Source of the DNA: RFTU01 sp046094505
Lineage (GTDB): Bacteria > Pseudomonadota > Gammaproteobacteria > Burkholderiales > Burkholderiaceae_C
Direction: 5' to 3'
Length of the DNA stretch: 35,543 bases
NCBI GenBank assembly: GCA_046094505.1
Contig: JBJTHN010000014.1
Location: 1 to 35,543 of the forward strand
This document shows positions 1 through 7,919 of the stretch, in pieces. Made by a program: the position numbers and the translations under genes. How positions within the stretch are numbered: position 1 is the stretch's first letter; each line of letters opens with the position of its first letter. A model generated the notes under the pieces. That model was not told where the DNA came from. It did not search any database and saw only the letters and a list, made by a program, of their open reading frames with translations.

Positions 1-512
1 TCCACGCTGCCTGAGATGCCGCCTTCGGTGATGTCGGCGCGGCTGCTCTTGTAGACGATGGTCTGCCCAATGATCTGGGAAGGCATGAGGCCGAAGCCCA
101 CGCTGCGGCCGCTGCCGGCTTGGTCACCCACGTGCCAGTCGCCCGAGCTCAGGGCGTGTCCGTTGACCGTGACCAGGTTCAGGTTGGGGCTGGTGCCGCG
201 AATGGCCACCCGCTCGGCCTCGTCCATGGCCAAGGCGCCGCCATACTGCACGTTCACGCCTGGCAGACGCGAAAGGGCGTCCGCAATGTTCTTGTCGGGC
301 ATCTTGCCGATGTCCTCGGCCGTGATGACATCCACGTTGGTGTCGGCGGCCCGCTTGGTGACCAGAGACTGCTCGATGGAGGCTCGGATACCCGAGACTT
401 CAACCCGCTGCGGGGCGTCTTTGGGGGCCGCCTGCTGCGCTTGCGCGCCAGCAGCCAAGCTGAAAACCAGGGTGGACACGGCCACCGCAATCGGCTCTTG
501 ACGGAATTTCAT
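1..512 (-). CDS. TonB-dependent receptor, N-terminal part (cut by window edge)
   Basis: This is the first 170 residues of an outer-membrane TonB-dependent receptor; the rest lies beyond the left edge. Seen: an ATG at 512 preceded by the ribosome site AGGAGA, a signal peptide of about 26 residues ending AGAQA, then a plug domain. The plug contains the block IGKMPDKNIADAL (about 68-80) followed by SRLPGV, and later the RGTSPNLN and VTVNGH segments. This plug signature is typical of the large receptors common in Xanthomonas and Caulobacter that import plant or microbial oligosaccharides. It lies directly downstream of nanE and gntR on the same strand, with its own promoter-like sequence and a GntR-like operator in the 83-base gap. 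The inferred role is uptake of the glycan that the neighbouring ABC operon handles. Substrate cannot be read from the sequence. Confidence 0.9.
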   Translation of the reverse strand, partial: MKFRQEPIAVAVSTLVFSLAAGAQAQQAAPKDAPQRVEVSGIRASIEQSLVTKRAADTNVDVITAEDIGKMPDKNIADALSRLPGVNVQYGGALAMDEAERVAIRGTSPNLNLVTVNGHALSSGDWHVGDQAGSGRSVGFGLMPSQIIGQTIVYKSSRADITEGGISGSV

Positions 513-518
513 CGAACT

Positions 519-550
519 GTCTCCTATGACTAGACCTATGGCCCAGTATA
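519..550 (-). promoter_or_regulatory. Candidate promoter -10 and leader of the first TonB receptor
   Basis: On the minus strand a TATACT hexamer (545-550) lies 33 bases before the ATG at 512. The leader carries GGTCTA (531-536), matching a half-site of the GntR-like operator, and the ribosome site AGGAGA (520-525). No good -35 hexamer is visible at the right distance, which would fit a regulated promoter. The call is inference from motif and position. Confidence 0.4.
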
Positions 551-574
551 GGGAGGGCGATTGGATCCATCTAC

Positions 575-590
575 TGGACCAATTGATCGT
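575..590. promoter_or_regulatory. Candidate GntR operator upstream of the TonB receptor
   Basis: The sequence TGGACCAATTGATCGT shares the core GACCAATTG with the palindrome in front of the gntR gene (2112-2127). Around the central AATT, GACCAATTGATC is symmetrical at 10 of 12 positions. HutC-type GntR regulators of amino-sugar genes (DasR/NagR) often bind TGGTCTA/TAGACCA-type arms, so this is a plausible second operator. It sits just upstream of the presumed -35 region of the receptor. Confidence 0.4.
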
Positions 591-595
591 TTTCC

Positions 596-1318
596 CTAGC
601 CCTCAGGTGGTCGATGCGGGGCCAAGGCCAGGCCCTGGGCAAAGCCGGCGGTCATCAACTCCAGGCGGGTGAGCGCGGTGCCCACCGTCACCGCCCAAGC
701 CCCAGCCTGGATGGCCTGAGCCGCGCGTTCGGGCGTGTCGTAGCGGCCCTCGGCCATGACGCGGCAGCCCTGGCGGGCCAGTGCCGACACCAGCGCAAGG
801 TCAGGCTCCGAAGGAACCGGCCCTTCGGTGTAACCCGACAAGGTGGTGCCGACGATGTCAAAGCCCAACTCCCAGGCCGCCCAGGCGTCGGCCCAGCACG
901 AGGCATCGGCCATGGCCAAGCAGCCCTGTTCGTGAATGGCGTGCAGAAGTTCATCCAGGGCGCAGGGCCTTGGGCGACGGGTGGCGTCCACCGCGATCAC
1001 ATCGGCACCCGCCTGCGCCAGCGCCAGCACGTCCTGGCGCAGCGGCGTGATGCGCACCGGCGAATCGGCCAGGTCGCGCTTGACAATGCCCACGATGGGC
1101 ACCTGCACCGCGGGCCGCACGCAAGCCAGGCGGCGCGCGCCCTCCAAGCGCAAGGCGCGCGCGCCACCGGCCACTGCAGCCTGGGCCAGGCGCGAGACGG
1201 TTTCATCATGGTCCAGCGGCCCGCCCTCCACGGGCTGACACGACACCACGAGGCCGCCGCGCAGCCACCCATCGAGCTGCGGCAGGTTCCAGCGGGTGGC
1301 TTGGGGCAAAGCTGCCAT
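596..1318 (-). CDS. nanE: N-acetylmannosamine-6-phosphate 2-epimerase
   Basis: NanE is a cytoplasmic TIM-barrel enzyme that converts ManNAc-6-phosphate to GlcNAc-6-phosphate, feeding NagA. Seen: 240 residues, the normal family length, with VVSCQPV near the N-terminus, VGIVKRD (the likely catalytic Lys is residue 80), IAVDATRRPRP (Asp111), and VMAEGRYDTPE (the likely catalytic Glu is 190, Arg192 nearby). These are hallmark NanE motifs. Its ATG overlaps the TGA of gntR by ATGA, so the two are translationally coupled. No sialate lyase (nanA) is present in the window, so the ManNAc-6-P probably does not come from sialic acid. A BadF-type sugar kinase at 20528-21469 could supply the phosphate. The function is confident; the physiological source of ManNAc is unknown. 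Confidence 0.9.
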   Translation of the reverse strand: MAALPQATRWNLPQLDGWLRGGLVVSCQPVEGGPLDHDETVSRLAQAAVAGGARALRLEGARRLACVRPAVQVPIVGIVKRDLADSPVRITPLRQDVLALAQAGADVIAVDATRRPRPCALDELLHAIHEQGCLAMADASCWADAWAAWELGFDIVGTTLSGYTEGPVPSEPDLALVSALARQGCRVMAEGRYDTPERAAQAIQAGAWAVTVGTALTRLELMTAGFAQGLALAPHRPPEG

Positions 1319-2049
1319 CAGGCCAAGGCCTCTGCTTCGCCCGGAGGGCGGCCCACGTTGACTTCGAAGCGGTAGCGGTCCGCGCGGTACAGCGTCTTGC
1401 CGTATTCGAAGGCCTGCCCGTCGGTGGAAAACACCTGGCGCTCGACCACCAAGGCCGGGCTGAACGGAGCCACATCCAAGAGCTGCGCTTCGTCCTCCGA
1501 CAAAACGGTGGCCAGGATCTCCTGCGCCGCATTCCGGGGCACCACGCCGTAGTCGCGGCGCAGCACCTCGTACAGCGATTCCACGGCCAGGCAGTCCGCA
1601 TCGAAGCCCGGCAGGGTCTCCAGACAGAGATAGGTTTCCTCCAGGGCCATGGGCTCACCGCTGGCCAGGCGCAGCCGCCGCACCTCCAGCACCCGGCTGC
1701 CAGGCACCAGCTTGAGGCCGCGCGCGACACGCGCATCGGCCCGCGTGGTACGCGAAGACAGGATCTCACTGGACGGCACCAGCCCGCGTGCGGCCATGTC
1801 TTCCGAAAAGGAGCGCAGCACCAAGGGCTTGAGCCAGCTTTGCCCGGAAACGAAGGTGCCCGCGCCCTGGCGCCTTTCGAGCACGCCGTCTTGCTGCAGG
1901 TCGCGCAGTGCACGGCGCAGGGTTTCACGGGCCACGCCCATGCGCGAGGCCAATTCCCGCTCCGGCGGCAAGCGCATGCCTTCGCCGGCCTGCTGCAAGA
2001 TGGCCTTCAAGCCCCGTTTGAGTTCTTCGCGCCGTTGCGCCCGGTCCAT
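1318..2049 (-). CDS. GntR/HutC-family transcriptional regulator
   Basis: A DNA-binding repressor with an N-terminal winged helix-turn-helix (about residues 5-70; LPPERELASRMGVARETLRRAL-type helix region followed by the wing GAGTFV) and a C-terminal UTRA effector domain (about 80-240), 243 residues in all. HutC-type members such as NagR and DasR sense amino-sugar phosphates such as GlcN-6-P or GlcNAc-6-P. The open frame continues upstream to a TTG at 2109, but a promoter-like -10 sits there (2098-2103), so the ATG at 2049 is preferred. It is cotranscribed with nanE and divergent from the ABC/GH38 operon. A 16-base palindrome in the divergent gap suggests it represses both directions. The ligand is inferred from neighbours. 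Confidence 0.88.
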   Translation of the reverse strand: MDRAQRREELKRGLKAILQQAGEGMRLPPERELASRMGVARETLRRALRDLQQDGVLERRQGAGTFVSGQSWLKPLVLRSFSEDMAARGLVPSSEILSSRTTRADARVARGLKLVPGSRVLEVRRLRLASGEPMALEETYLCLETLPGFDADCLAVESLYEVLRRDYGVVPRNAAQEILATVLSEDEAQLLDVAPFSPALVVERQVFSTDGQAFEYGKTLYRADRYRFEVNVGRPPGEAEALA

Positions 2050-2097
2050 GTCGAGTGGCTCTTTGGCGGCTGGGCCGCCAGTGGATGTTGATGACAC

Positions 2098-2127
2098 AGT
2101 GTAGAACAAAATAGGCCAATTGGTCTA
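2098..2127 (-). promoter_or_regulatory. gntR promoter overlapped by a near-perfect palindromic operator
   Basis: The palindrome TAGGCCAATTGGTCTA (2112-2127) matches its own reverse complement at 14 of 16 positions. On the minus strand its outer arm TAGACC (2122-2127) lies 18 bases from TACACT (2098-2103), giving a weak -35/-10 pair for gntR-nanE. A repressor bound here would block this promoter and lies about 20 bases upstream of TATAGT (2146-2151), a possible -10 for the divergent ABC operon. The arms resemble DasR/NagR-type GntR operators. Motif reading only. Confidence 0.5.
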
Positions 2128-2145
2128 CTTTAGCGCCTCACAAGG

Positions 2146-2151
2146 TATAGT
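2146..2151 (+). promoter_or_regulatory. Candidate -10 box of the ABC/GH38 operon
   Basis: TATAGT lies 25 bases before the GTG start of the sugar-binding protein. No consensus -35 is present at 16-18 bases; the region upstream is occupied by the GntR-like palindrome. Low-confidence motif call. Confidence 0.3.
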
Positions 2152-2175
2152 TCAAGCCAACATCTGCAGCAGCCC

Positions 2176-3438
2176 GTGAAGCGCCGATCGATCATCACCA
2201 GCTGGGCCGCCCATGCGGCATGGGCGGCCACCGTGGCCGCGCCCTCGGTGGGCCGCGCATCGGCCAGCCTGACGCTGTGGACCATGCAGCTCTCGCCCTT
2301 TCACGACGACTACGTCAAGGGGGTCTTGAATCGCTTCGAAGCCCTGCATCCAGGCGTGCGGCTGAAGTGGGTGGACGTGGCCTGGGCGGAGATGGAACGA
2401 AAAGTTCTGGCCAGCTTGGCAGCCGGCACGGCGCCCGATGTGGTCAACCTGAACCCCCAGTTTTCGGCGCGCTTGGCAGAACTCGGCGCCCTGGAAGACC
2501 CCAGGCAGCACTTGGTGCCGGCAGAGATCTCGGCGTTCCTGCCTGCAGCCTGGCAAGCCAATCAACTGGGCGGTGTGCCTTTTGCCCTGCCCTGGTATCT
2601 GAGCACCACGGTGCAGCTGGTGCGCCAAGACCTGCTGGCGCGGGCCGGCGTGCAGGCTCCAAGCAGCTTTGAAGAGCTGCCGGCCGTGGCCCAGGCGCTG
2701 CGCCAACACACGCAGCGCTACGCCTGGTTCGCACCGATGGACGGATCGCTGGCGCTGGAAACACTGGTGTCCATGACCGGCACGCTGCTCAGCCCCGATG
2801 GTTGCCGACCGGCATTCGAAAGCCCAGAGGGCGTGCAAGCCTTCAACTTCCTGCACCGCCTGTACCGTGAACGCTGGATGCCGCCCACGGTGCTCACCGA
2901 AGGCCACCGTGGTGCGGTTCAACAGTTTCTGGCCGGTGAAGTGGCGATGATGCCCACCGGCATGCAGTTCATCTCACAAGTGCAACGCACCAACCCCCAA
3001 CTGCACCCTCAGCTGCGGGTGATGCCGCAATGGTTGCGCGCGGGCACGCCACCCAACCTGGCGGTGATGAACCTGGCCGTGCCGCGTGCCAGCCCGCACC
3101 CGGCTTTGGCCATGCGCTTGGCGCAGTACCTTGCCAACACCGAAAACCAACTGGCGCTGGTCAGGCGCGTGCCGGTCTTGCCCAGCACCCGGGACAGCTA
3201 CGAGGACGCGGACTTCACAAGGACCTCGGGCGACCCGCTGCTCGACGAGGCGCGGCGCATTTCGACCCAGCAGGTATTTGAGGGGGCGGTTCAGGTTCCG
3301 CCCTTGCGCCACTACGGCAAGTTGCGCGCGAGCTTCGTGCGCCAGCTGCAGCTGGCGATGACGGGTCGGTCCAGTGCACAGCAGGCCGTGGCCGAGATCA
3401 GCCGGGTGTGGGTGCCCTTGTTGGGATGCCGCGCATGA
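2176..3438 (+). CDS. ABC transporter sugar-binding protein (family 1)
   Basis: A periplasmic solute-binding protein of the MalE/UgpB type, 420 residues, delivering an oligosaccharide or glycoside to the two following permeases. Seen: an N-terminal KRR stretch followed by an alanine-rich segment ending ASA near residue 30, which reads as an export signal, then the usual family pattern: FEALHPGVRLKWVDV, AGTAPDVVNL, GVPFALPWY and a C-terminal APR-type segment near 300. The start is GTG, with no strong ribosome site in front; no earlier start is available in this frame. It is the first gene of the operon and divergent from gntR. The substrate is unknown; GH38, NanE and SIS neighbours argue for a mannose- or amino-sugar-containing compound. 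Confidence 0.87.
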   Translation: MKRRSIITSWAAHAAWAATVAAPSVGRASASLTLWTMQLSPFHDDYVKGVLNRFEALHPGVRLKWVDVAWAEMERKVLASLAAGTAPDVVNLNPQFSARLAELGALEDPRQHLVPAEISAFLPAAWQANQLGGVPFALPWYLSTTVQLVRQDLLARAGVQAPSSFEELPAVAQALRQHTQRYAWFAPMDGSLALETLVSMTGTLLSPDGCRPAFESPEGVQAFNFLHRLYRERWMPPTVLTEGHRGAVQQFLAGEVAMMPTGMQFISQVQRTNPQLHPQLRVMPQWLRAGTPPNLAVMNLAVPRASPHPALAMRLAQYLANTENQLALVRRVPVLPSTRDSYEDADFTRTSGDPLLDEARRISTQQVFEGAVQVPPLRHYGKLRASFVRQLQLAMTGRSSAQQAVAEISRVWVPLLGCRA

Positions 3439-3475
3439 AGGGCAGCACCTGCCCAGGCTTTGCGGGAGGCTCGCC

Positions 3476-4354
3476 ATGAGCCCCAAGCGATCGCCTGGCC
3501 TTGCGGGTTTGGCCACACCGCTGCTGTTTCTGTTGCCGGCCTGCGCCCTCATTGGTGCGGTGGTGGTGTACCCCGCACTGCGGGTGCTGTTCATGAGCTT
3601 CACCGACTACAACATGATCAACCCGGCACAGTCGGTGGGCTGGGCCAACTACCAGCGCCTGTGGGCTGACCCATTGTTCTGGTCGGCCTTGGCCAACAGT
3701 GCGCTGTACCTGTTGGTGGTGGTGCCCGTGCTGGTGCTGGTGCCCGCGCTGCTGGCCATCTTGGTCAACCGTGCACTGCCCGGACTGGCCTGGTTTCGCG
3801 CGGCCTTGTACCTGCCGGTGGTGACCTCGCTGGTCATCAGCGCTCTGGTTTGGAAGTGGCTCTATGCCGAGCAGGGCCTGCTCAACATGGCGCTGCGCGC
3901 CAGTGGCCTGATCGATGAGCCGGTGCGCTTTTTGACCGAACCTGAAAGGGCCCTTTTTTGCGTGATGGCCGTGACGGTGTGGAGCGGTTTGGGGTACTAC
4001 ATGGTGATTTACCTGGCAGCCCTGCAGTCGATTCCGGCGGCGCTGTTGGAAGTGGCTGAGCTCGAAGGCGTGAGCCGTCGTCAACAGATCCAGCACATCA
4101 TCCTGCCCTTGCTCAAGCCCCAGATGGCCGTGGTGGCGGTGATGTCGGGGATGGCCTCGATGAAGGTGTTTGAGGAGGTCTATGTGATGACCCAAGGCGG
4201 ACCCTTGGACAGCACCAAGACCCTGGTATTCCACCTGTATGAGTCGGCTTTTGTCGACTTTGAGATGGGCTACGCGGCCGCCACGGGGGTGGTGCTGTTT
4301 TTGCTGACCCTGGTGCTGTCGCTGATCAACCTGCGGCTGTTGAGCAAGCCATGA
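3476..4354 (+). CDS. ABC sugar transporter permease (MalF/UgpA type)
   Basis: An inner-membrane permease of the carbohydrate uptake family 1, 292 residues with about six membrane helices. Seen: first helix TPLLFLLPACALIGAVVVYP, the SFTDYNM motif after it, and the EAA loop near the C-terminus (AELEGVSRRQQIQHIILPLL) that docks on the ATPase. The ATG at 3476 is chosen because GGGAGG lies 6 bases before it; the open frame extends upstream to 3374, but that part overlaps the binding-protein gene and looks non-coding. Its stop overlaps the next start by ATGA. It should pair with the permease at 4351 and the ATPase at 10989. Confidence 0.92.
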   Translation: MSPKRSPGLAGLATPLLFLLPACALIGAVVVYPALRVLFMSFTDYNMINPAQSVGWANYQRLWADPLFWSALANSALYLLVVVPVLVLVPALLAILVNRALPGLAWFRAALYLPVVTSLVISALVWKWLYAEQGLLNMALRASGLIDEPVRFLTEPERALFCVMAVTVWSGLGYYMVIYLAALQSIPAALLEVAELEGVSRRQQIQHIILPLLKPQMAVVAVMSGMASMKVFEEVYVMTQGGPLDSTKTLVFHLYESAFVDFEMGYAAATGVVLFLLTLVLSLINLRLLSKP

Positions 4355-5208
4355 AGCCGCTGATCGCCCCCCGCTCCATGGCCCGGCGCCGGCGGCGCGA
4401 CGCCCTGCTGCGCTACGCGGCCCTGCTGTGCGCCACGGCCATCACCATCGGCCCCTTCCTGTGGTTGCTGAGCACCTCACTCAAGGGCCCCGGCGAGGTG
4501 CTGCAAGGCAGCGGGATCACCCTGTGGCCACAGCACCCCACGCTGGACAACTACGGCCAGGTGTGGGCTTCGCAGCCCATGCTGCAATACCTGGTGAACA
4601 GCCTGACGGTGGCCAGCCTGGCCGTGGGCTGCAATCTCTTGTTCTGCAGCCTGGCCGCCTATCCACTGGCGCGAATGAACTTCGGCGGCCGGCACTGGAT
4701 CTTCACGGGCCTGTTGGCCACGATGATGATGCCCTTTCAACTGCTGATGATTCCGCTGTACGACCTGGCCATCTCCATGGGGCTGCACAACAGCACCCTG
4801 GGCTTGATCCTGCCGCACGCCTGCACGGCCTTCGGCATCTTTTACCTGCGCCAGGCCTTCTTGGCAGTGCCCCAGGCGCTGGAGGATGTGGCGTTGATGG
4901 AAGGTGTCGGACGGCTGCAGTTGTGGTGGCATGTGATGCTGCCCCTGGTTCGGCCATCGCTGGCCACACTGGCCGTGTTCAGCTTTGTGGCGGTATGGGG
5001 CGACTTTCTGTGGCCCCTGGTTTTGTTGGACGACCCGCAACACTACACGCTGCCGCTGGGTGTGAACCGCCTGCTCAATGCGTTTTCATTGGACTGGCGG
5101 TGGGTGGCCGCCGGTGCGGTCTTGTCGCTCCTGCCGGTTCTGCTGGTCTTTGCCTTCAGCCAGCGCTTCTTCATCGAAGGTGCTCTCAAGGGAGCGATCA
5201 AGGGATGA
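4351..5208 (+). CDS. ABC sugar transporter permease (MalG/UgpE type)
   Basis: The second permease subunit, 285 residues, about six membrane helices. Seen: an N-terminal basic stretch, a first helix with TIGPFLWLLSTSLKGPGEV, then LDNYGQVW, and the EAA loop (EDVALMEGVGRLQLWWHVM) in the last third, followed by LPLVRPSLATLAVF, as is standard for MalG-type proteins. Start and stop both overlap the neighbours by ATGA, so the two permeases and the GH38 enzyme are likely translated in coupling. Forms the membrane channel with the permease at 3476. Confidence 0.93.
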   Translation: MKPLIAPRSMARRRRRDALLRYAALLCATAITIGPFLWLLSTSLKGPGEVLQGSGITLWPQHPTLDNYGQVWASQPMLQYLVNSLTVASLAVGCNLLFCSLAAYPLARMNFGGRHWIFTGLLATMMMPFQLLMIPLYDLAISMGLHNSTLGLILPHACTAFGIFYLRQAFLAVPQALEDVALMEGVGRLQLWWHVMLPLVRPSLATLAVFSFVAVWGDFLWPLVLLDDPQHYTLPLGVNRLLNAFSLDWRWVAAGAVLSLLPVLLVFAFSQRFFIEGALKGAIKG

Positions 5209-7919
5209 GCCCACAGCACCCCGCGCCACCGCCCGCACCTGAATGCCAGCCTGCACGCCAGCGTGTCGATGTCGTGGTCCACACCCACTGGGACCGAGAG
5301 TGGTACATGGACCGCGAGACCACCTTGGCGCGCCTGGAGGTGGTGATGGCGCGGGTGGCGGCCGACCTGGATGCCGGGCGCCTGCAGCACTTCCTGTTCG
5401 ATGGCCAGACCGTGGCGTTCGAAGACCTGGCCACGCGCGCGCCCATCCCCTTGATGGAGAGCCTGAAGGCCCATGCGAAGGCGGGGCGTTTGGTGCTGGG
5501 TCCGTGGTACGTGGCCAGCGACGAATTCTTGGTCAGCGGCGAGTCGCTGCTGCGCAACCTGGCCCTGGGCATGGAGCAGGCGCAAGCATGGGGAGCCGGG
5601 GCCCAGGCCCTGGGCTACTTGCCTGACACCTTCGGCCACATCGCTCAAATGCCGCAGATCCTGGAGCAGTTCGGCATCGCCCATGCGGTGGTGTGGCGGG
5701 GTGTGGAAACACCCCACGACTTCTTCGACTGGCAGGCACCCGATGGCTCCACCGTGGCCACGATCTACCTCAGCGAGGGCTACTACTTGCACCCGCTGCA
5801 TGGCCCCGAGTGGATGGCTCAGACGCAGGACCTGCTGCACAAGCTTCAAGCGCGGCGCGACCCCGCCCTGTCCGGCCCACTGCTGCTCACCCATGGCGGC
5901 GACCACCTGGCTCCGCACCCGCAATTGGCCGCGCGGATGGAAGACTTCAATCAGCGGCAACAGCGGTTCGAACTGCAGCAAGGCAGCCTGCTGCAGCATG
6001 CAAAGGCACTGGATGCCCGCGCGGCCACACGGCCTGTGGTGCGCGGTGAGCTGCGTGACAACCGTGCGGCCTTCGTGTTGCCCGATGTGCTGTCAACACG
6101 GCGAACCCTCAAGCGGCTGCACCAAGCGGCTGAAGACCGCCTCGTTGGACAGGTCGAACCGCTGATGGCCCAGACAGGCGCTGCGCTGGCGGACCATGCG
6201 CAGCTGCAGCGAGCGTGGCGGCTTTTGCTGCAGCAGCAGGCACACGACTCGATCTGCGGCTGCAGCCGCGACGAGGTGCATGAGGAGATGGTGCTGCGGT
6301 TTTCACAGCTGCACCGAAGCCTGGATGCACTGGAACAAAGCCTGGCGCACCGCTCTGGCCTGGTGGTGTGGGACCGGCACGGCACGCCGACTCCCCACGC
6401 GGATGTGTTTGCAGATGACGAACGCTTCACCGTGTTCAACCCGCTGCCGTGGCCCCGGCAGGCTTGGTTTGAAGTGAGCCTCTTTCTCAAAGGACCGCGC
6501 CGAAGCGACTGGATGGTCAGCGATGCACGCGGGCAGGTGGTGCCTTTGGTGGTCCTGGATGCAGAGCCCGCTTTCGAACTGATCTCACCACTGGACGAGT
6601 TTCCGCAACGCCTGGATGGACACCGCTACACCGTGGCCCTGCATCTGGCCCTGGATGGGCTGGCCGGCCTTGCCCTGCAGGTGGAGCGCTCGGGACTGGC
6701 CAGCCCCCCACCCGTTGATGAACCCATAGCCGCAAGCCGCGATACGGTCTGCATGGACAACGGCGTGTGGCGGGTGGAACTCGATGCACAAGGCCGCTTG
6801 CTGCTGACCGATCAACGGCACCACCCGGCACAAGCCCGCTTGCTGGGCCTGATGCTGGAGTCGGATGCGGGCGACACCTACAACCACAGCCCAGTCAAGG
6901 CAGCCGCACCACAGCTGGGTGCGGCCTGGCGACTCTTGGGCCAGCGCCGTGTGGGTGTGATGCAGGAGCTGCGCCTGGCCATCGAACTGACCGTGTCACA
7001 AGGGCTGAACGAGCAACGCCAAGGCCCCAGGCCCGAGACGGTACGGTGCAGCGGTGAACTGCGGCTGCGTCTGTTAGCCAACGAGCCGCAGCTGCAGCTG
7101 CAGCTGCGCTGGGACAACCAGGCCTGCGACCAGCGCACGCGCCTGGTGTTGGGCGGCATGCCCGCCCATACGACACACACCTGGCGCGACACCGCCTTCG
7201 CCTGGACCGCACACCCCGTGGTCTTGGCCTCGGTCCCCGAGCCCATCGGCCGCACCGAAGCGCCGGTAAGTGTTCAGCCCAGCCTAGGGGCGGTGGCCGC
7301 AGGTCCCTGGTGGGTGGCCCACCGGGCGATGCAGGAGCACGAGATCATTCCAGACCCCTGGAGCCCTTCAGGGCCAGGGCAAGGTCCGGCCCTGGCCTTG
7401 GCCTTCACCCTGGTGCGCAGCGTGGGTTGGATGTCGCGGCGCGACTTGCGCACGCGCGGCGTGGGGGCAGGCCCTGACCTGCCCACCCCGCAGGCCCAGT
7501 GCCTGGGTGTGGACTGGTTTGAAGCGGTGCTGCTGGCCCACGATGCGCATGCAGCTTCTGCCGACCTGTTGCCGCATGCACAGGCGTTCAGGCGGCCACC
7601 ACGCCTGCTTCGTGGCCATGCCCAACGATGGGCCCCCACGGTGAACCTGCCCCACACCCCGCTTCAGCTCAGCGCCTGCCGCTGTCTGGAAGATGGCCAC
7701 CTGGAGCTTCGTTTGTGGAACCCCTGCGAAGCCGCCGTCTTGCTGCCCCTGCAGCCAGGGCTGTGGGCCCGGGTGAGGGCCGATGGGCAGTTGTGGCCTG
7801 ATGAACCTGGCCAAAACCTTGTAGCCGAATCGGCGGACGCCCTGGCGCTGGCCGTGCACACGGTCGCACCCCACCAGCTGATCACCTTGCGCAGCCACGC
7901 GCCCTGGGGCGCCTTGTGA
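5205..7919 (+). CDS. GH38 alpha-mannosidase
   Basis: A glycoside hydrolase family 38 enzyme, 904 residues, a normal length for bacterial members such as E. coli MngB. Seen: VHTHWDREWYMD near the N-terminus (zinc ligands His28 and Asp30), GYLPDTFGH (Asp141, both zinc ligand and expected nucleophile), and QAHDSICGCSRDEVH (zinc-ligand His347), with the beta-rich C-terminal domain behind. No signal peptide is visible, so it acts in the cytoplasm on an imported substrate. The upstream extension of the frame (to 4428) is a shadow of the permease gene; the ATG at 5205 overlaps the permease stop. Family knowledge gives retaining hydrolysis of alpha-mannosides, including mannosylglycerate. With NanE in the locus, alpha-linked ManNAc is a possible but unproven substrate. 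Confidence 0.93.
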   Translation: MSPQHPAPPPAPECQPARQRVDVVVHTHWDREWYMDRETTLARLEVVMARVAADLDAGRLQHFLFDGQTVAFEDLATRAPIPLMESLKAHAKAGRLVLGPWYVASDEFLVSGESLLRNLALGMEQAQAWGAGAQALGYLPDTFGHIAQMPQILEQFGIAHAVVWRGVETPHDFFDWQAPDGSTVATIYLSEGYYLHPLHGPEWMAQTQDLLHKLQARRDPALSGPLLLTHGGDHLAPHPQLAARMEDFNQRQQRFELQQGSLLQHAKALDARAATRPVVRGELRDNRAAFVLPDVLSTRRTLKRLHQAAEDRLVGQVEPLMAQTGAALADHAQLQRAWRLLLQQQAHDSICGCSRDEVHEEMVLRFSQLHRSLDALEQSLAHRSGLVVWDRHGTPTPHADVFADDERFTVFNPLPWPRQAWFEVSLFLKGPRRSDWMVSDARGQVVPLVVLDAEPAFELISPLDEFPQRLDGHRYTVALHLALDGLAGLALQVERSGLASPPPVDEPIAASRDTVCMDNGVWRVELDAQGRLLLTDQRHHPAQARLLGLMLESDAGDTYNHSPVKAAAPQLGAAWRLLGQRRVGVMQELRLAIELTVSQGLNEQRQGPRPETVRCSGELRLRLLANEPQLQLQLRWDNQACDQRTRLVLGGMPAHTTHTWRDTAFAWTAHPVVLASVPEPIGRTEAPVSVQPSLGAVAAGPWWVAHRAMQEHEIIPDPWSPSGPGQGPALALAFTLVRSVGWMSRRDLRTRGVGAGPDLPTPQAQCLGVDWFEAVLLAHDAHAASADLLPHAQAFRRPPRLLRGHAQRWAPTVNLPHTPLQLSACRCLEDGHLELRLWNPCEAAVLLPLQPGLWARVRADGQLWPDEPGQNLVAESADALALAVHTVAPHQLITLRSHAPWGAL

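Noticed and set aside
4428..5204. Upstream extension of the GH38 frame
   Set aside because: The region codes for the second permease in another frame; GH38 motifs begin only after the ATG at 5205, which overlaps the permease stop.
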